Shown here in pieces: positions 45,695 through 56,330 of a DNA stretch of 64,000 nucleotides. The stretch is from Salvator merianae (taxonomy: Eukaryota; Chordata; Lepidosauria; Squamata; Teiidae). The notes beneath the pieces are model-generated. The model searched no databases and was not told the DNA's origin. It saw only the letters and a program-made list of their open reading frames with translations. Each line of letters begins with the position of its first letter. Position 1 is the first letter of the stretch. Made by a program: the position numbers and the translations under genes. The stretch spans positions 4,769,211-4,833,210 of the forward strand of contig QVOM02000023.1 in NCBI GenBank assembly GCA_003586115.2, written 5' to 3'.

Positions 45695-46014
45695 ATGAAT
45701 GAGAGTCTGCCATGATTTATGCCAGCTTCTGATATAAAAAGAAAAGCAATGGGCTTCTTTTATCAGTTAATTATTTCCTAAATGATACATGGGTGCCTCA
45801 ATCAACAGGGGGAAAATAAAACCTCAGAAGATCCAGGAGCAAATATCTAGGTGAAGAATAATGGGTGCAGTTTGCAGAAATGGCACACAGAATAGGAAGC
45901 ATTGCATTTCTGCTCAGAATTTGGATCTTCTATTGAACTTGGAGGAATAGACAGCTGTATGTCCGGAAGTGAATTGAATTGAGTTGATTTATTGATTAGT
46001 CCATTGGCCCTATC

Positions 46015-46029
46015 GGGGGGGGGGGGGGG
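46015..46029. repeat. G15 homopolymer
   Basis: Fifteen consecutive guanines. The length is prone to sequencing error. Confidence 0.85.
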
Positions 46030-46271
46030 AGAACCCTGAAAGGAAGTAAGAAATACTGTAGGTCTGACCTGAAAGTTTCAGTGTTTTCACAACATGATTG
46101 AGATGGATAAGCAAGTGTGGAATGAAAGCTTCACAGCTTTGTGGTTTTCATCCATGCCACTTTAGTGTCCTTCTAGAAATGGACCAAAGAGTCAGCCATT
46201 TTTGCCTTGAAGGTGAATCAAGATGGGTGAAAAATCACCCCTGCAAATTCACAACCTTCCTTCTCTGCCTT

Positions 46272-46924
46272 TGCTGCGCCCCAACCAGTTTGCTGCACCC
46301 GAACAGGTTTGGTGCGCCCCAACCGGTTTGCCCAAATTTGGAATGCCTAAATTTCAGATAATTGGCACTAGATGATTTTTCAAACACCCAGATTAAGGAG
46401 AATGAAAATTTGAGAGGTTGATGTCATCTGCTTGGACACCATCTGGAGTCATTTCTGGTCCAGCACTGAACAGACCTGGAGAGAATCTTCAAACCTAGCA
46501 AGTATCATTCTGCTGCTGTGAGGTCTGAAGAGGCCAGGAGGGAAATTCCATGTGAACAGTCCCCTCTCACCCTTACGGTGGGTCATCATGGAGGAATATT
46601 TTTGGTGATCATGTGATACACTTTGGAGATTTAAGACATTATAGCAAATTGCAGGGGTGGACCAATTGTTAAATTGAGATGTAGGCACCTCTCTCATATT
46701 GGCAGTAAGTGTAACTGACCAAATTTAAAAAACCATTGAGATTTGAGGGATTCTCCTCCTCCTCCTCTTCTTCTTCCTCTTCTTCCTCTTCTTCTCCTCC
46801 TCCTTCCTCTTCTCCTTCCTCTTCCTCTCCTTCCTCATCTCCTTCTCCTTCCTCTCCTTCATCTTCCTTTTCTCCTTTTCCTCCCTATCCTCCCCCTCTT
46901 CCTTCTTCCTTTACGTCTTCTCCC
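46272..46924 (+). repeat. duplicated unit, copy 1
   Basis: Order: three decayed minisatellite units (46272-46330), a CArG-like CCAAATTTGG at 46332-46341, about 400 bp of unique sequence, then a polypyrimidine (TCC/TTC)n tract at 46751-46924. Copy 2 (46928-47715) has the same three modules in the same order, 885 bp downstream. The unique parts agree at roughly nine bases in ten, apart from a short insertion near 46373-46398 in copy 1. Confidence 0.9.
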
Positions 46925-46927
46925 CCT

Positions 46928-47215
46928 CAACTGGTTTGCTGCGCTCAACCGGTTTGCTGCGCTCAACTAGTTTGCTGCCACACAACTGGTTTGCTGCGCT
47001 CAACCGGTTTGCTGCCACACAACCGGTTTGCTGCGCTCAACCGGTTTGCTGCCACACAACCGGTTTGCTGCGCTCAACCGGTTTGCTGCCACACAACCGG
47101 TTTGCTGCGCTCAACCGGTTTGCTGCGCTCAACCGGTTTGCTGCGACACAACCGGTTTGCTGCGCTCAACCGGTTTGCTGCCACACAATCGGTTTGCTGC
47201 CACACAACCGGTTTG
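46928..47215 (+). repeat. 18/19-bp minisatellite of AACCGGTT units
   Basis: Sixteen units of two types: an 18-mer 'caaccggtttgctgcgct' (A) and a 19-mer 'caaccggtttgctgccaca' (B). Order: A A B A B A B A B A A B' A B B and a terminal half unit. Twelve units contain a perfect AACCGGTT palindrome. A plus-strand frame (46736-47260) runs through it, giving alternating Cys/Leu/Thr-rich repeats, but has no start context or homology. Confidence 0.95.
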
Positions 47216-47715
47216 CCCAAATTTGGACTGCCCAAATTTCAGATAATTGGCACTGGCTGATGAAGAAGAATGAAAATTTGAGAGTTTGATATCATCTGCT
47301 TCAACACCATCTGGAGTCATTTCTGGTCCAGCACTGAAGTAACTTGGAAAGAATCTTCAAATTTTTAAAGTATCATTCTGCTGCTGTGAAGCCTGAAGAG
47401 GTCAGGAGGGAAATTCCATGTGATCAGTCCCCTCTCACCCTTACGGTGGGTCATCATGGAGAAATAATTTTTGTTGCTCGTGTCATACAGTTTGGAGATT
47501 TTAGAATTTTTAGTGAATTGCAGGGGTGGGCCAATTGTTAAACTGAGATGTAGGCACCTTTCTCATATTGGCAGTAAGTGTAACTGACCAAATTTAAAAA
47601 GCCATTTGGAGTTGAGGGAGTCTCCTCCTTCTCTTCTTCTTCTTCCTCTTCTTCCTGTTCCTCTCCTCCCTCTCCTCCTCCTCTTCCTTCTTCCTTTTCC
47701 TCTTCTCCCCCTCGA
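47216..47715 (+). repeat. duplicated unit, copy 2 (unique part and polypyrimidine tract)
   Basis: Begins with CCAAATTTGG at 47217-47226 and matches 46332-46750 ('cacaccatctggagtcattt'-type blocks, 'cttacggtgggtcatcatgg', 'gcaggggtggrccaattg', 'gtaagtgtaactgaccaaat'). It ends in a (TTC/TCC)n tract at 47621-47715 like copy 1. Confidence 0.9.
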
Positions 47716-47949
47716 TAGTATTTAAATTTCTTGTTTCCAGTGCTTTTTGTCATCTGTGGGTGCTGAGGAGTGATTCCAAGTCATTTAGCACTCTGCTTTT
47801 TCATCCCTAGGTTCCTCCCCAGCTGCAACTGCTGACATGTGTTATCAACTAAAACTATCAAGGGGATGAAGAAGCTGCCTTATGAGATTATAATGTCTGG
47901 AGCTTTCTAGTTTAGAAAGGGAGAAGTGAAAAGGAACTGGAGAGTAGTT
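47716..47949. other. single-copy DNA
   Basis: Nothing recognised. Confidence 0.4.
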
Positions 47950-48333
47950 CAAATGGGAATGCACTGGTTAGGTAGCTGGGTCCGAACCCAGAGGATCTGG
48001 GTCTGAGTTTGGGTCCAAAATGGCAATCAGGGTCCGGACTCCAAAGTCCAAACCTGGGTCTGAGCTGTCCGCCGGCACCTGCATGACCATGCTGACCCTG
48101 CCCTTCTGCCATTCCACACCTGGAAGAAGTACAAACGCACCTTTCCTGATCTGCACCTGATCACACAAGTCAGCTTCCAGAGTACAATTTTCTTGTCCAG
48201 CACTATTTGGCTTCAGGTGAGCATCAGGTGGACTTTGGTAGGTTTCAAGTCAGCTGGGGCTATTTGCAGATGCGAACGATGCATTCCAGTGAGTGTCCTG
48301 CAACGTTCTTCTCACTAAGTGTGAACAGGCCTG
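47950..48333 (-). mobile_element. MITE-1, copy 4
   Basis: Inverse of 5965-6360 over nearly the full length: 'aatgcactggttaggtagct', 'ccattccacacctgg', 'cacctgatcacacaagtcag' and the terminus 'ctcactaagtgtgaacaggc'. It confirms the 5' end AGGCCTGTTC.CACTTAG seen in copy 1. Confidence 0.85.
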
Positions 48334-48775
48334 AAGTGTCAATGCTGAACTGAACCAACCACAAAACAGATATCTCTCCGGGAGGAAAGTGCTTCTCTTT
48401 GTACATGAAGGGCTTGAAATGGGCCAGTAGTCAGGAAATAATGAAGAAGTGAAAGATGGAGATTCCTTAAAAAGCAGGGGTCCTAACCCCACCATTTAAC
48501 AAGGACAAATGACACTAAGAAACCTTACATTAGCCTCTGTGTCTAATTCCAGAAGAAAACAGATGGCACCTATCTTAGAACCGGTGCTTGGAAATATACA
48601 ACAAAAGGAGAAAGCTTTATTAACACTGGAAATGTACTCTTAAGCTTGGATTTCTTTTTCAACACCCAGCTTGTTCATATCACAGCTCACTGAACTGTTA
48701 ACATCACATATTTCTTCTGTTCCAGTAGTGAGTCCACTTTTCATTGCCTTTCTGTGAACTGCAGAAAGAAGAGAG

Positions 48776-48829
<54 letters not shown>

Positions 48830-49405
48830 TTATCCTAGACTGTAAAAGCTGCTCAAAAGGACACATACCTAAGGCAAATGGTGGTTTAGAAACAGGGGGT
48901 GGTAGCTGTTAACACATCACCTTTGTGGACTTCTAAATTTCTCTTCTCTTTTTTGAAGACTATAAGTTTCTTCATTCTGAAAATGAATCCAGAAGGTTTG
49001 CTTTTCACAAACAGTTGCATGATCTTTGTAAACAGGACTAAAAACTTTAAATCTCATCAAGAAACATGAAAAATTAATAATATATACAGTGATGAGTTAT
49101 TTGTTAACATCACATGGGTGCTGGAGTGTGATTTTTTTCACAGTGGGGTAGATTTCTGCCCTCGTTTTGTTCTCACTGGAATAAAATTGTACTGGAAACC
49201 AACTTTCCCCAATGCTTAATTTTAACCCCTTCCTGGATGTTTACCAGATACAGAATGTTTTGTTGTCCAAGAAAGTGGGATAGACATTCACCCCAAGAAT
49301 TCTGAGGGAGAAATAAGCAAGAGATAAGAAATCTCTGACCTTTCACATCATGCAGAGTGTAATGCCTCTTATCCCAGAACTTCAATTATATATTGATTGA
49401 GGCTG
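48334..49405. other. single-copy DNA
   Basis: Nothing recognised apart from the (TA)n tract. Confidence 0.4.
48777..48828. repeat. (TA)n microsatellite
   Basis: About 25 TA units. Confidence 0.97.
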
Positions 49406-49410
49406 ATGAA

Positions 49411-49674
49411 AATTGTGTGAGACAGGATGCTGGACTAGATGAGCTGTGGCCTGATCCAGCAGGGCTCCTCTTACATTCTTATCTAGAATGGATGCCTAGG
49501 TACCTGCAGGTTAGAGACAGGCCATTTGCAGGGACGTGGAGAGCAGGTGAAGCTTTTGCCTTTGTCTTCTGCTTGAGATACCTAGAAGGAATTAGCGGAC
49601 CACTGTGTGAGATGGAATACTGGACTAGATGGGCTGTGGCCTGATCCAGTGGGGCTCCTCTTATGTTCTTATGT
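49411..49674 (+). mobile_element. two CR1 3'UTR tails
   Basis: 'gtgtgagacaggatgctgga' to 'cagcagggctcctcttacat', then a second tail ending 'ggctcctcttatgttcttat'. Confidence 0.92.
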
Positions 49675-50564
49675 ACATGGGCCAGAACAGCCTACATGGT
49701 GCAGAAAAGACCCTATATTCTGAGCCCCCTTCTGAAAGCTGTAGGACAGTGCCTCCACTCCTGTAGAAACTTGCTTTGTTACTGCTGAGCTGAACTAGAA
49801 GAAAAGTTGCACCAGCAGCGTCTAGGAGCCTGAGCTTTTTGGGCACATGCTTCAGCAATAGCTCGAATTCAGCTGAGGACGGTTCCTACTGATGGCAGCA
49901 TCTCTTCCCTTAGCATCAGTTCTATCTTCATTAGGGAAGCAAGGCTACAATCTGAAATTGTCTTGAAGCCTGAAGAGTTACTGTACAGGAAATGCAGAGA
50001 CAAGAAGGCCAGTGAATGTTGCACACCTGAACACCAAAGGTGGCTGGTTTCAAGGAACTAATTAAAATCTAGAAAAGAAAAATCAGTACAACATGAATAT
50101 TGAAACCTCCTACTGACATAAGGTTGGAAAATCTCCAAGACCAGCCTGAGACCTGTAATTAATAATTTTGTGTGCTAATAAAAGATCAAGAGGCTACCAG
50201 CTGGATTCTAGTCTCTAATCCACTCATAAGTTATTGATTCCTATTCTGCTACCCATCTGTTTTCCATAATGTTCAGTTCCCTGCTGGTTTGCTGGAAATT
50301 GTTGAGTCTAGAAGCTAACACATCTCGGAGAAATGACAAAGGGTCTCAGAAGGGATTAGCAAGAGATCTTCCTGAATTTGGGAGGGGAAACCATTCAGCA
50401 GGTCACGGTAAGGTTGGGTTTCAGCATTTTCTCCATCACGTATACTTAATAATAAATAAAGCCGTGGAAATATTTGATAATTGCTGTGGAAGTATATTTT
50501 GCACTATGCATTGAGTTGCTGCTGCTGCTACTGTTTCTAAAAGAATCAAGGCAATTTACAAAAT
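49675..50564. other. single-copy DNA
   Basis: Nothing recognised. Confidence 0.45.
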
Positions 50565-50870
50565 ATTGATGTTGTTGTTAGGTGCCATCAAGTCAAATCT
50601 GATACCTTGCCAACTGTTTGGACGGATCCTTAACACGTCAACCTGTTTCTAGTAATATCTCATACCTCTTCATCTTGCCCATGTTGTCTTCCATTTCTTC
50701 TGTTTCCTTCAACCTTGTGATGCATTATAATATTTTTCTCAATAATTTGAAGGGACTAGCCTTCTTTTTCTTCTCTTTCTCACTCTCCAACTTTCACAGC
50801 CGTGCATTACAATGGGAAAGACCAACGCTTTAATTCTTCTGATCTTAGCAGTCAGCAAAGGGTTTTTATC
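50565..50870 (-). mobile_element. RTE/BovB LINE 3' end, old
   Basis: Read on the minus strand: 'cgttggtctttcccattgta' and 'cacggctgtgaaagttgga' match the 'VFPVV.YGCESW' codons of BovB seen at 25.8 and 63.3 kb. The sequence ends 'gacttgatggcacctaacaa' plus (CAA)n. Internal parts are deleted. Older than the other two copies. Confidence 0.78.
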
Positions 50871-51589
50871 CTTGCAACCCAATAAACACCAAAAACCTGT
50901 CTAAAAACCATCAACCACACACATAAAATGAAAGGCATTAGATTTGATGTTAGATGAATTTCTCAGACAGGGAGCCATCACTAAAAAGGTTTGATAAATT
51001 GGTCACTACCCTCCCTGCCTCAGCAGGTGAGTGAAGCAGAGAGAGTTGGCTCTACAGTCAAGGGATTCTTTGCAAAATGGTCTCAGTGGGGTCCTTTCTG
51101 TGAGCTCCAATAATTGCATGAGGCCCAGTATATTGAGAAAATGAGTTGTTTCTCTTGTTTGGTCTCAGTTTTTCTGGTGTGGTGTCCTGGCGTGGTGTCT
51201 AGGGTCTATCCCATCCCATTCTGCATGAATTTCCAAAAAGGGATGCTTAAAAAACTATAACAAAACAACAAAAAAAATGAATTGTATGTATTTCCTAGGG
51301 ATTTTTATGTGTTTTGCCATGCCATCTTAAGTAGAAGGTATACGTCTTATATCCTCCTGTAAAATGCACATTTTCTATTGTGTGGAATGGAAAGATTGCA
51401 AACACAGCCCCATCAAAATGCAGCAAAAGGGTGCTGTCTATGTTGCCACCACACCGTTACGAATTCCACCTTGTTCCCGAGAACAGAATTCACTCCTGGA
51501 ATGCTCCTTAAAAAATGCAAGAAGGGCCATGGTTCTGGTTCGCTTCTGCAACTGCTGTGTTGATTAGTTATATATAAATAAGTTTTGCA
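50871..51589. other. single-copy DNA
   Basis: Nothing recognised. Confidence 0.4.
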
Positions 51590-52145
51590 CTTTTTATTGT
51601 ATGTGGTGGGCTTGTGTAAAAGCAAAAAAAAATAATTGGGTGAAAATATTTACACTTATGCAGACGATCTTAAAGATAAATATTCCTTTTAAACCAGAAT
51701 TTTTCTTACTGGGGATAATAGAAAATAAGTTTGAGGGTGTCAATATGTTAATGCAAAATGTGGTAACTGCAGCTAGAATTAGATATGCACAGAAAAGGAA
51801 AGGGGACAAGATACCAACAGTGGATGATGGGTTGGTCAAAATGATGGACCTTGCCAAGATGGACAAATTGACAAATCTTTTGAGAAATGACAGATGATAG
51901 GTTTATAGAAACTGGAAACCTTTTATTGACGTTCTGCAAGAATTGGAAAGTGGACTTGTGATTGCTGGATTCAAAGGATGATGAGGCAAGAAGACAATTG
52001 GTAGAAGAAAAGAATTGAAAGTGATCAGGAGGGACAAGAAACATGAAATTAGAAGAAACTTTGAAAGAAGGAGGAGGTCAATAATAAAAATATTAGTTTG
52101 ACCTTAATGTAAATTTTATATGTTTAAAATAAAATAAAACAGAAA
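51590..52145 (+). mobile_element. L1 LINE ORF2 C-terminus and 3' end
   Basis: Frame 51601-51897 carries words typical of the end of L1 ORF2: 'KINIPFKPEFFLLGI', 'VTAARIRYAQKRK', 'KIPTVDDGLVKMMDLAKMD' and 'KLTNLL'. A stop then breaks the 'FIDVLQELE' continuation. The 3'UTR ends in repeated AAATAAAA (52125-52145). 5'-truncated. Confidence 0.88.
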
Positions 52146-53011
52146 CAAAACAGAAAAAATAGTTATATATAAATAATTTTTGCATGGGGATGTTTACCTC
52201 CACCCTTGTTTCAAGGGTCTGAAGATGTCAGATATTGATCTAATCTTTCTCAGTTTTCTAGCAAATTATCGTTATGGAGTATCTATTATTATACTTTCTT
52301 TGTGTTCAAGTGACTTTCTGGAGTTAACAGGCCCTTGACTTCTTAAACCTTGCTTTTAAGAATCTTCCCAAGTTATTAGAAGCCACTGTGGGCTAATCAA
52401 CCATGAAATCTGAACATAAAGGGGGCTAAAATCTCTGTTCAGTCCATTAAAATCATATTTCTCATTTATTGCCTTTCTACTTAGAACTTCCCTTTTTAAT
52501 ACTGTGGGTCATATCCTATGGTTGAGTAGAAAGGATCTGAGTGGGGTAGGGCAGGTTCTTGTCAAACATCTGAAGCGCGTTTTAGAATCTCCCCTTATTC
52601 TTGCAATAGTTACATCCTCTAGCCTGAAATGATGGAAGAGAGAAAGATGCTGGCCTATTTAGTGGTGACCCCAAATCACTTGAAAGAGGGGTCCAAGTAT
52701 GCACCAATACCACAGTTTCCTTAATCATTTAAATGTGACATTGACTAAATAAAGAGGACTTCCCTTCCTCATTTCCCATAGGCTGCACTGGCTGATTTTT
52801 CTCTGGCCTTGGTTGAGTAGGATGGGATTGGTTAGGAACCTTTATAGCCCTCCACCTCATCTCATCCAACTCTTCTCCTTCTCACTCCAAGAGTGCAGAA
52901 AGGATGCAGACAGAGACCTGGAGAATGGATATTTCTGTTATCTTTTCCATCCACCAAGAGCCTCAAATGTGCCTCAGAGGTGCCTGTTGTTGTTTTTTTT
53001 GCGTGTGACAT
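52146..53011. other. single-copy DNA
   Basis: Nothing recognised. Confidence 0.4.
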
Positions 53012-53105
53012 TGACAAACTGGAGCCAGTTCAGAGGAGAGCCACCAAAATGGTGAATGGTCAGCAAACCATGTCCTAAAGGGCCTAGGAATGTTTAGCCT
53101 GCATA
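53012..53105 (+). mobile_element. CR1 LINE internal fragment
   Basis: Encodes 'KLEPVQRRATKMV', the CR1 ORF2 motif that precedes the C-terminal domain, then 'gaatgtttagcctgca'. Both ends are truncated. Confidence 0.85.
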
Positions 53106-53127
53106 AAAATAGTAACAACACCAACAT

Positions 53128-53280
53128 CACTGGATGACCTTGGGCCAGTCCCGAACCCTCAGCCTAATCTACCTCCCTGGGGTGTTGTGTGGATAAAATG
53201 AAGGAGAGAAGCGAAAGTGTGTCCTGTCTTCGGCTCTTTGAGGATAAGGCAGGATATAACTGCCAGAAATAGTAATAAGG
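53128..53280 (+). mobile_element. CORE/MIR-like SINE
   Basis: 'gatgaccttgggccagtc', 'cctcagcctaatctacctcc' and 'gttgtgtggataaaatg' follow the CORE-SINE/MIR domain. The tail 'aggcaggatataa' is of the L2-related type. The tRNA head is missing. Confidence 0.75.
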
Positions 53281-53365
53281 GCATAATATTAATGTATGCT
53301 CAATGTTTTCATGCTCAGTGTATGCGGTACAAGGGTCCCATTCTTCCTTCTTCGCTGTGCCCTGG

Positions 53366-53512
53366 CTATAAGAAGAGGCACGAGCCCGGGGAAGGTATTT
53401 TAGCAGCGTGGCCGAGGTATAAATATCCCAGAGCACTGAGCAGCAGGGAACGGCCTTTCCCCCTTTCCCCTCCATTTGTATTCTTCCGGCGGATCCAGCC
53501 GATGTAAGTATT
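53366..53512 (+). promoter_or_regulatory. candidate TATA promoter and first exon with splice donor
   Basis: In a local CpG cluster (roughly 53340-53610) are TATAAG at 53367-53372 and a stronger TATAAATA at 53418-53425. About 80 bases downstream is GAT|GTAAGTA with the donor GT at 53504-53505, matching the U1 consensus well. A start site near 53450 would give a first exon of about 55 bases. No coding sequence or downstream acceptor could be assigned. Confidence 0.25.
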
Positions 53513-53520
53513 CTACGCAT

Positions 53521-54562
53521 AAGTATTTCCCTATCAGGAAGAAATGAAGTCCTAGTGCCGTGGTCAGAACAGAGGCGGCGTGCTAATCGCTTACGAGCTG
53601 CTCCAAATCCAATATGTTTATTTAAATGGGTTTCTCAACCCTTTCCACTGAAGAGCACCGTATCCAGGTGATCTCTCCGATAATCCTTTTTTAGATTAGT
53701 GTCAGGCCTTCTGATGAAAGACTCTCTCACTGCAGTGCCATGTTTACCAGGCTGATATCCAAGCACTGTTTCATATGGATTAGGGAGAGAGAGAGATGCG
53801 ACACAGTTCTCATATGGACTCCCCCCTCCCCCCCCCCGGCTTCCCGGCCTTCTCCCCTGGTGCATTGCAGAACCTCATGAAATTACATTATAGATTCAAT
53901 GCATAAACAGATGCCGGAATACAATAGCAGGATGAACGCCAACTACCCACCGGCCCGAGGTGGCTCACCCAGAAAGGCTGCATGCGCACGCGAAATGTGC
54001 TAAGTGGCGACTGCGTGCTCTAATCGGTGGAATGATCAAGGCAAGCTCTGAGTCAGGGTCCCTTGGGGTTTGCTGAAACTGGAAGCGGTCAGCTTGCCTT
54101 CCCCTGGTCTCCTCTGTTCTACTGGCGTGGTTTCAAAGTTGGTATTGGCCCAAAATGGTTTGTTTTGCTCCAAAGAGTCCAAGCCAGGCTACGTCATTCT
54201 CTTCCCTTCTAGTTTCTTGGAACAACTCTGTGAGGGAGACTAAGAACCTCTCTGCATTTACCCTTAAGACAGTCCAGGAAAGGGTCTGAAGGCCTCCCTT
54301 CCACATGGTGGACAGATCTAACAGAAGGCCACACCCTGTGCTGGCATGCTCCATCTGCAACGGATGGGCATAGTCCTGTCTAAGCAGCCAGAATGGTCTA
54401 CAGGTGGTCCAGGGACCACTAGACCGGCTCAGGGAGACATGCAGAAAGGCACATGCTTCAATTCAGCACCAAATTGTGCTGCCAAAATGGGTCCCCCTGG
54501 GCTTTCAGGCCAGGAACGTTCATGCCTAGTTGTTGGAGCCCTTGCAGCAGAGTGTCATGGGG
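53521..54562. other. single-copy DNA, CpG-containing at its left end
   Basis: No repeat recognised. A C-run at 53821-53838. No gene. Confidence 0.4.
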
Positions 54563-54760
54563 TGGAACATGCCATCTAAGTGCAGACAGCCTTGTTCTGG
54601 GACAGATGCCCTGTCCCAGCTGGGAACCATCCGTCCCACCAGGAGTGGTTCCCACAGGTGTGGTTGAGCTCAGGCAAGCGCAGAAATGCCCTGAGGCTGT
54701 GTCTGTGCTGCAGAAAAGGTCTGCATGGAAAGGCCGAAGGGTTGTGGTGATGACATCATC
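54563..54760. repeat. hairpin-rich element related to 33.0-33.3 kb
   Basis: Two nested short hairpins: 'gggaca..tgtccc' (about 54600-54618) and 'gggaacca..tggttccc' (about 54620-54655). The left edge 'gcagacagccttgttctgg' matches 33168-33186. Probably a fold-back non-autonomous DNA element. Confidence 0.45.
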
Positions 54761-55797
54761 ACTTCAGACCCACTGCAAGCACCCTGAGAAGAAGTCTTGA
54801 TTTGTGGAGTGACCGTCACAGGACTTTGCTCTCTCTCTCCCTTTACAGTGGACTAATAAGCACTTAGGGTGGGAAGGGCACTGGGTAAATGGGGGATTGA
54901 GGGGTTCCCTGCACTGTTCCAGCACAGCCACTGCTCCAAAAGCATGCAGGGAAGTTTGGGCCCAGTACTCTCAAGACATACCCATGGTGCTTCCACAGTA
55001 TGTCGACGAGATGCACCGTCTACATTGCCCTTGTGAATCAGCTGTCTCTGTGCATACCTTGTCTGATCTTGTTGCCTCTCCACACTCTTTCTGGTATATT
55101 CATTATCTTAAGCAAATGACTCCAGGCCCGATATCTATTAATCATCCCAGGTGGGCTTGCAGGCTTCCAGATAAGACACAAATCATGTCTCGAACCAATA
55201 CGGGAGACTCAGTCTTAACGGTCTGTGCTCTTCCCCGAGTCAAGAGCAACCCATCCCCTGCCATCTGGCCCAGCAGGTATGTGAATTGCTGTTGACTTAA
55301 TAAGAAATAACAGGTCATTATTCTTCAAGAGATGGGGATGGGAAGTGACAGCAATATTTTGGACATAAACCTAATTCATCATGTCTTTTGCATTGGTCTT
55401 TCTGACAGGGAGACTGACTTGACTCTATTTCCAGAGCAAATAAAGGTGTAGTGGGGGGAGGGGAGGAAGGAAGGAAGATATATACATTTATTCATAATGT
55501 GCTTGCCATCTTAGCTTCTGCATTCAAGGAGACAGCTGTGTGTCTCTGCAAATCCTCAGGCTTCTTGTTTGCTTTCCCCCCAGAGATGCAGACAGCAAAG
55601 GCAGACAGTAGATAGGATGGGGCAAAGAATAACAGAGGCTGCTAGGGTGAATGGATTTGCATCTCTAGTTCGGATGAGTTGGGTCTATGGCATGTCCTCT
55701 ATTGGTTAGTGAGAGGGGGAGAGACCATGGGGTGATGGGAATTGTAGACATGGTAATAGTCCACAGAAAAGCAGTTAGTGAACAGAAGAAAAAAAGA
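54761..55797. other. single-copy DNA
   Basis: The plus frame 54897-55295 has no recognisable domain. Nothing else found. Confidence 0.4.
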
Positions 55798-55910
55798 AGA
55801 TCTCTGCTGGATCAGATCATAGTCCACAGCCCATCTAGTCCAGTATCCTGCCTCATACAGTAGCCCACCAAGTGCTTCTGGGCATCTCAAGCAGAAGATG
55901 AAGGCAATGC
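55798..55910 (-). mobile_element. CR1 3'UTR tail
   Basis: 'ctgctggatcagatcatag', 'cccatctagtccagtatcc' and 'gcttctgggcatctcaagca': CR1 3'UTR on the minus strand. Confidence 0.9.
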
Positions 55911-55994
55911 TAGCTCTGACGATGATGCAATCTTTGGAGGCAACTTCCAGGTTCTTCCATGGCTAGGAACTAAATTCCCTGGCCTTGGAGCCCT

Positions 55995-56330
55995 AGGGGG
56001 ATCCATTTTTGCAGTGCGATTTAGTGCATTGCTGAAATGGGTCCCCCTGCTAAACCGAAACAGGATGTGTTCCTGTTCCGTTCCAGAGGCCTCTGGACTG
56101 CTGGTGGATCTGTTAAAACAGGTCCACCAGTATCCCAGTCTAGGTGGCCAGTTTGGCTACCAAGACTGGGCTACATTCCATTCAGTGTGGACGGAGCAGC
56201 TTAAACAGTGGACACGACCTCTCTCTTCTATTCCAGAATGTGGAAGAGAGGACCCAGAAGAGGACCCAGCCTCATATTGGCCTGGACGCTGGCCCAATGC
56301 AGAAAGGCCCCCAGACTGTTTTCTGATGAA
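55995..56330. repeat. dispersed repeat rep-5, copy 2
   Basis: Aligns with 13610-13790 (see that entry) and continues to 'aatgcagaaaggcccc' at about 56298, the terminus style of the MITEs at 41.7, 43.9 and 58.1 kb. Includes the short inverted pair 'gtggatctgttaaaacaggt' near 56104. Confidence 0.55.

Larger units (their letters stand above)
45126..46271. other. single-copy DNA; candidate conserved block 45350-45620
   Basis: 45350-45620 is repeat-free and AT-rich with TAATTTAATTA at 45392-45402 and 'attaattagtcagaattt' near 45520. Downstream are a (GA)n tract and a G15 run. No gene. Confidence 0.35.

Noticed and set aside
46736..47260. 174-codon open frame with Ser/Pro-rich start and Cys/Leu/Thr repeats
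   Set aside because: It is read-through of the polypyrimidine tract and the AACCGGTT minisatellite. No homology, no promoter and no splice context.
53164..53520. Minus-strand frame containing 'EHENIEHTLILCPYY', like a LINE zinc-finger tail
   Set aside because: Only about 15 residues look suggestive, and the frame crosses the CORE-SINE and the putative promoter. Not enough to call an element.
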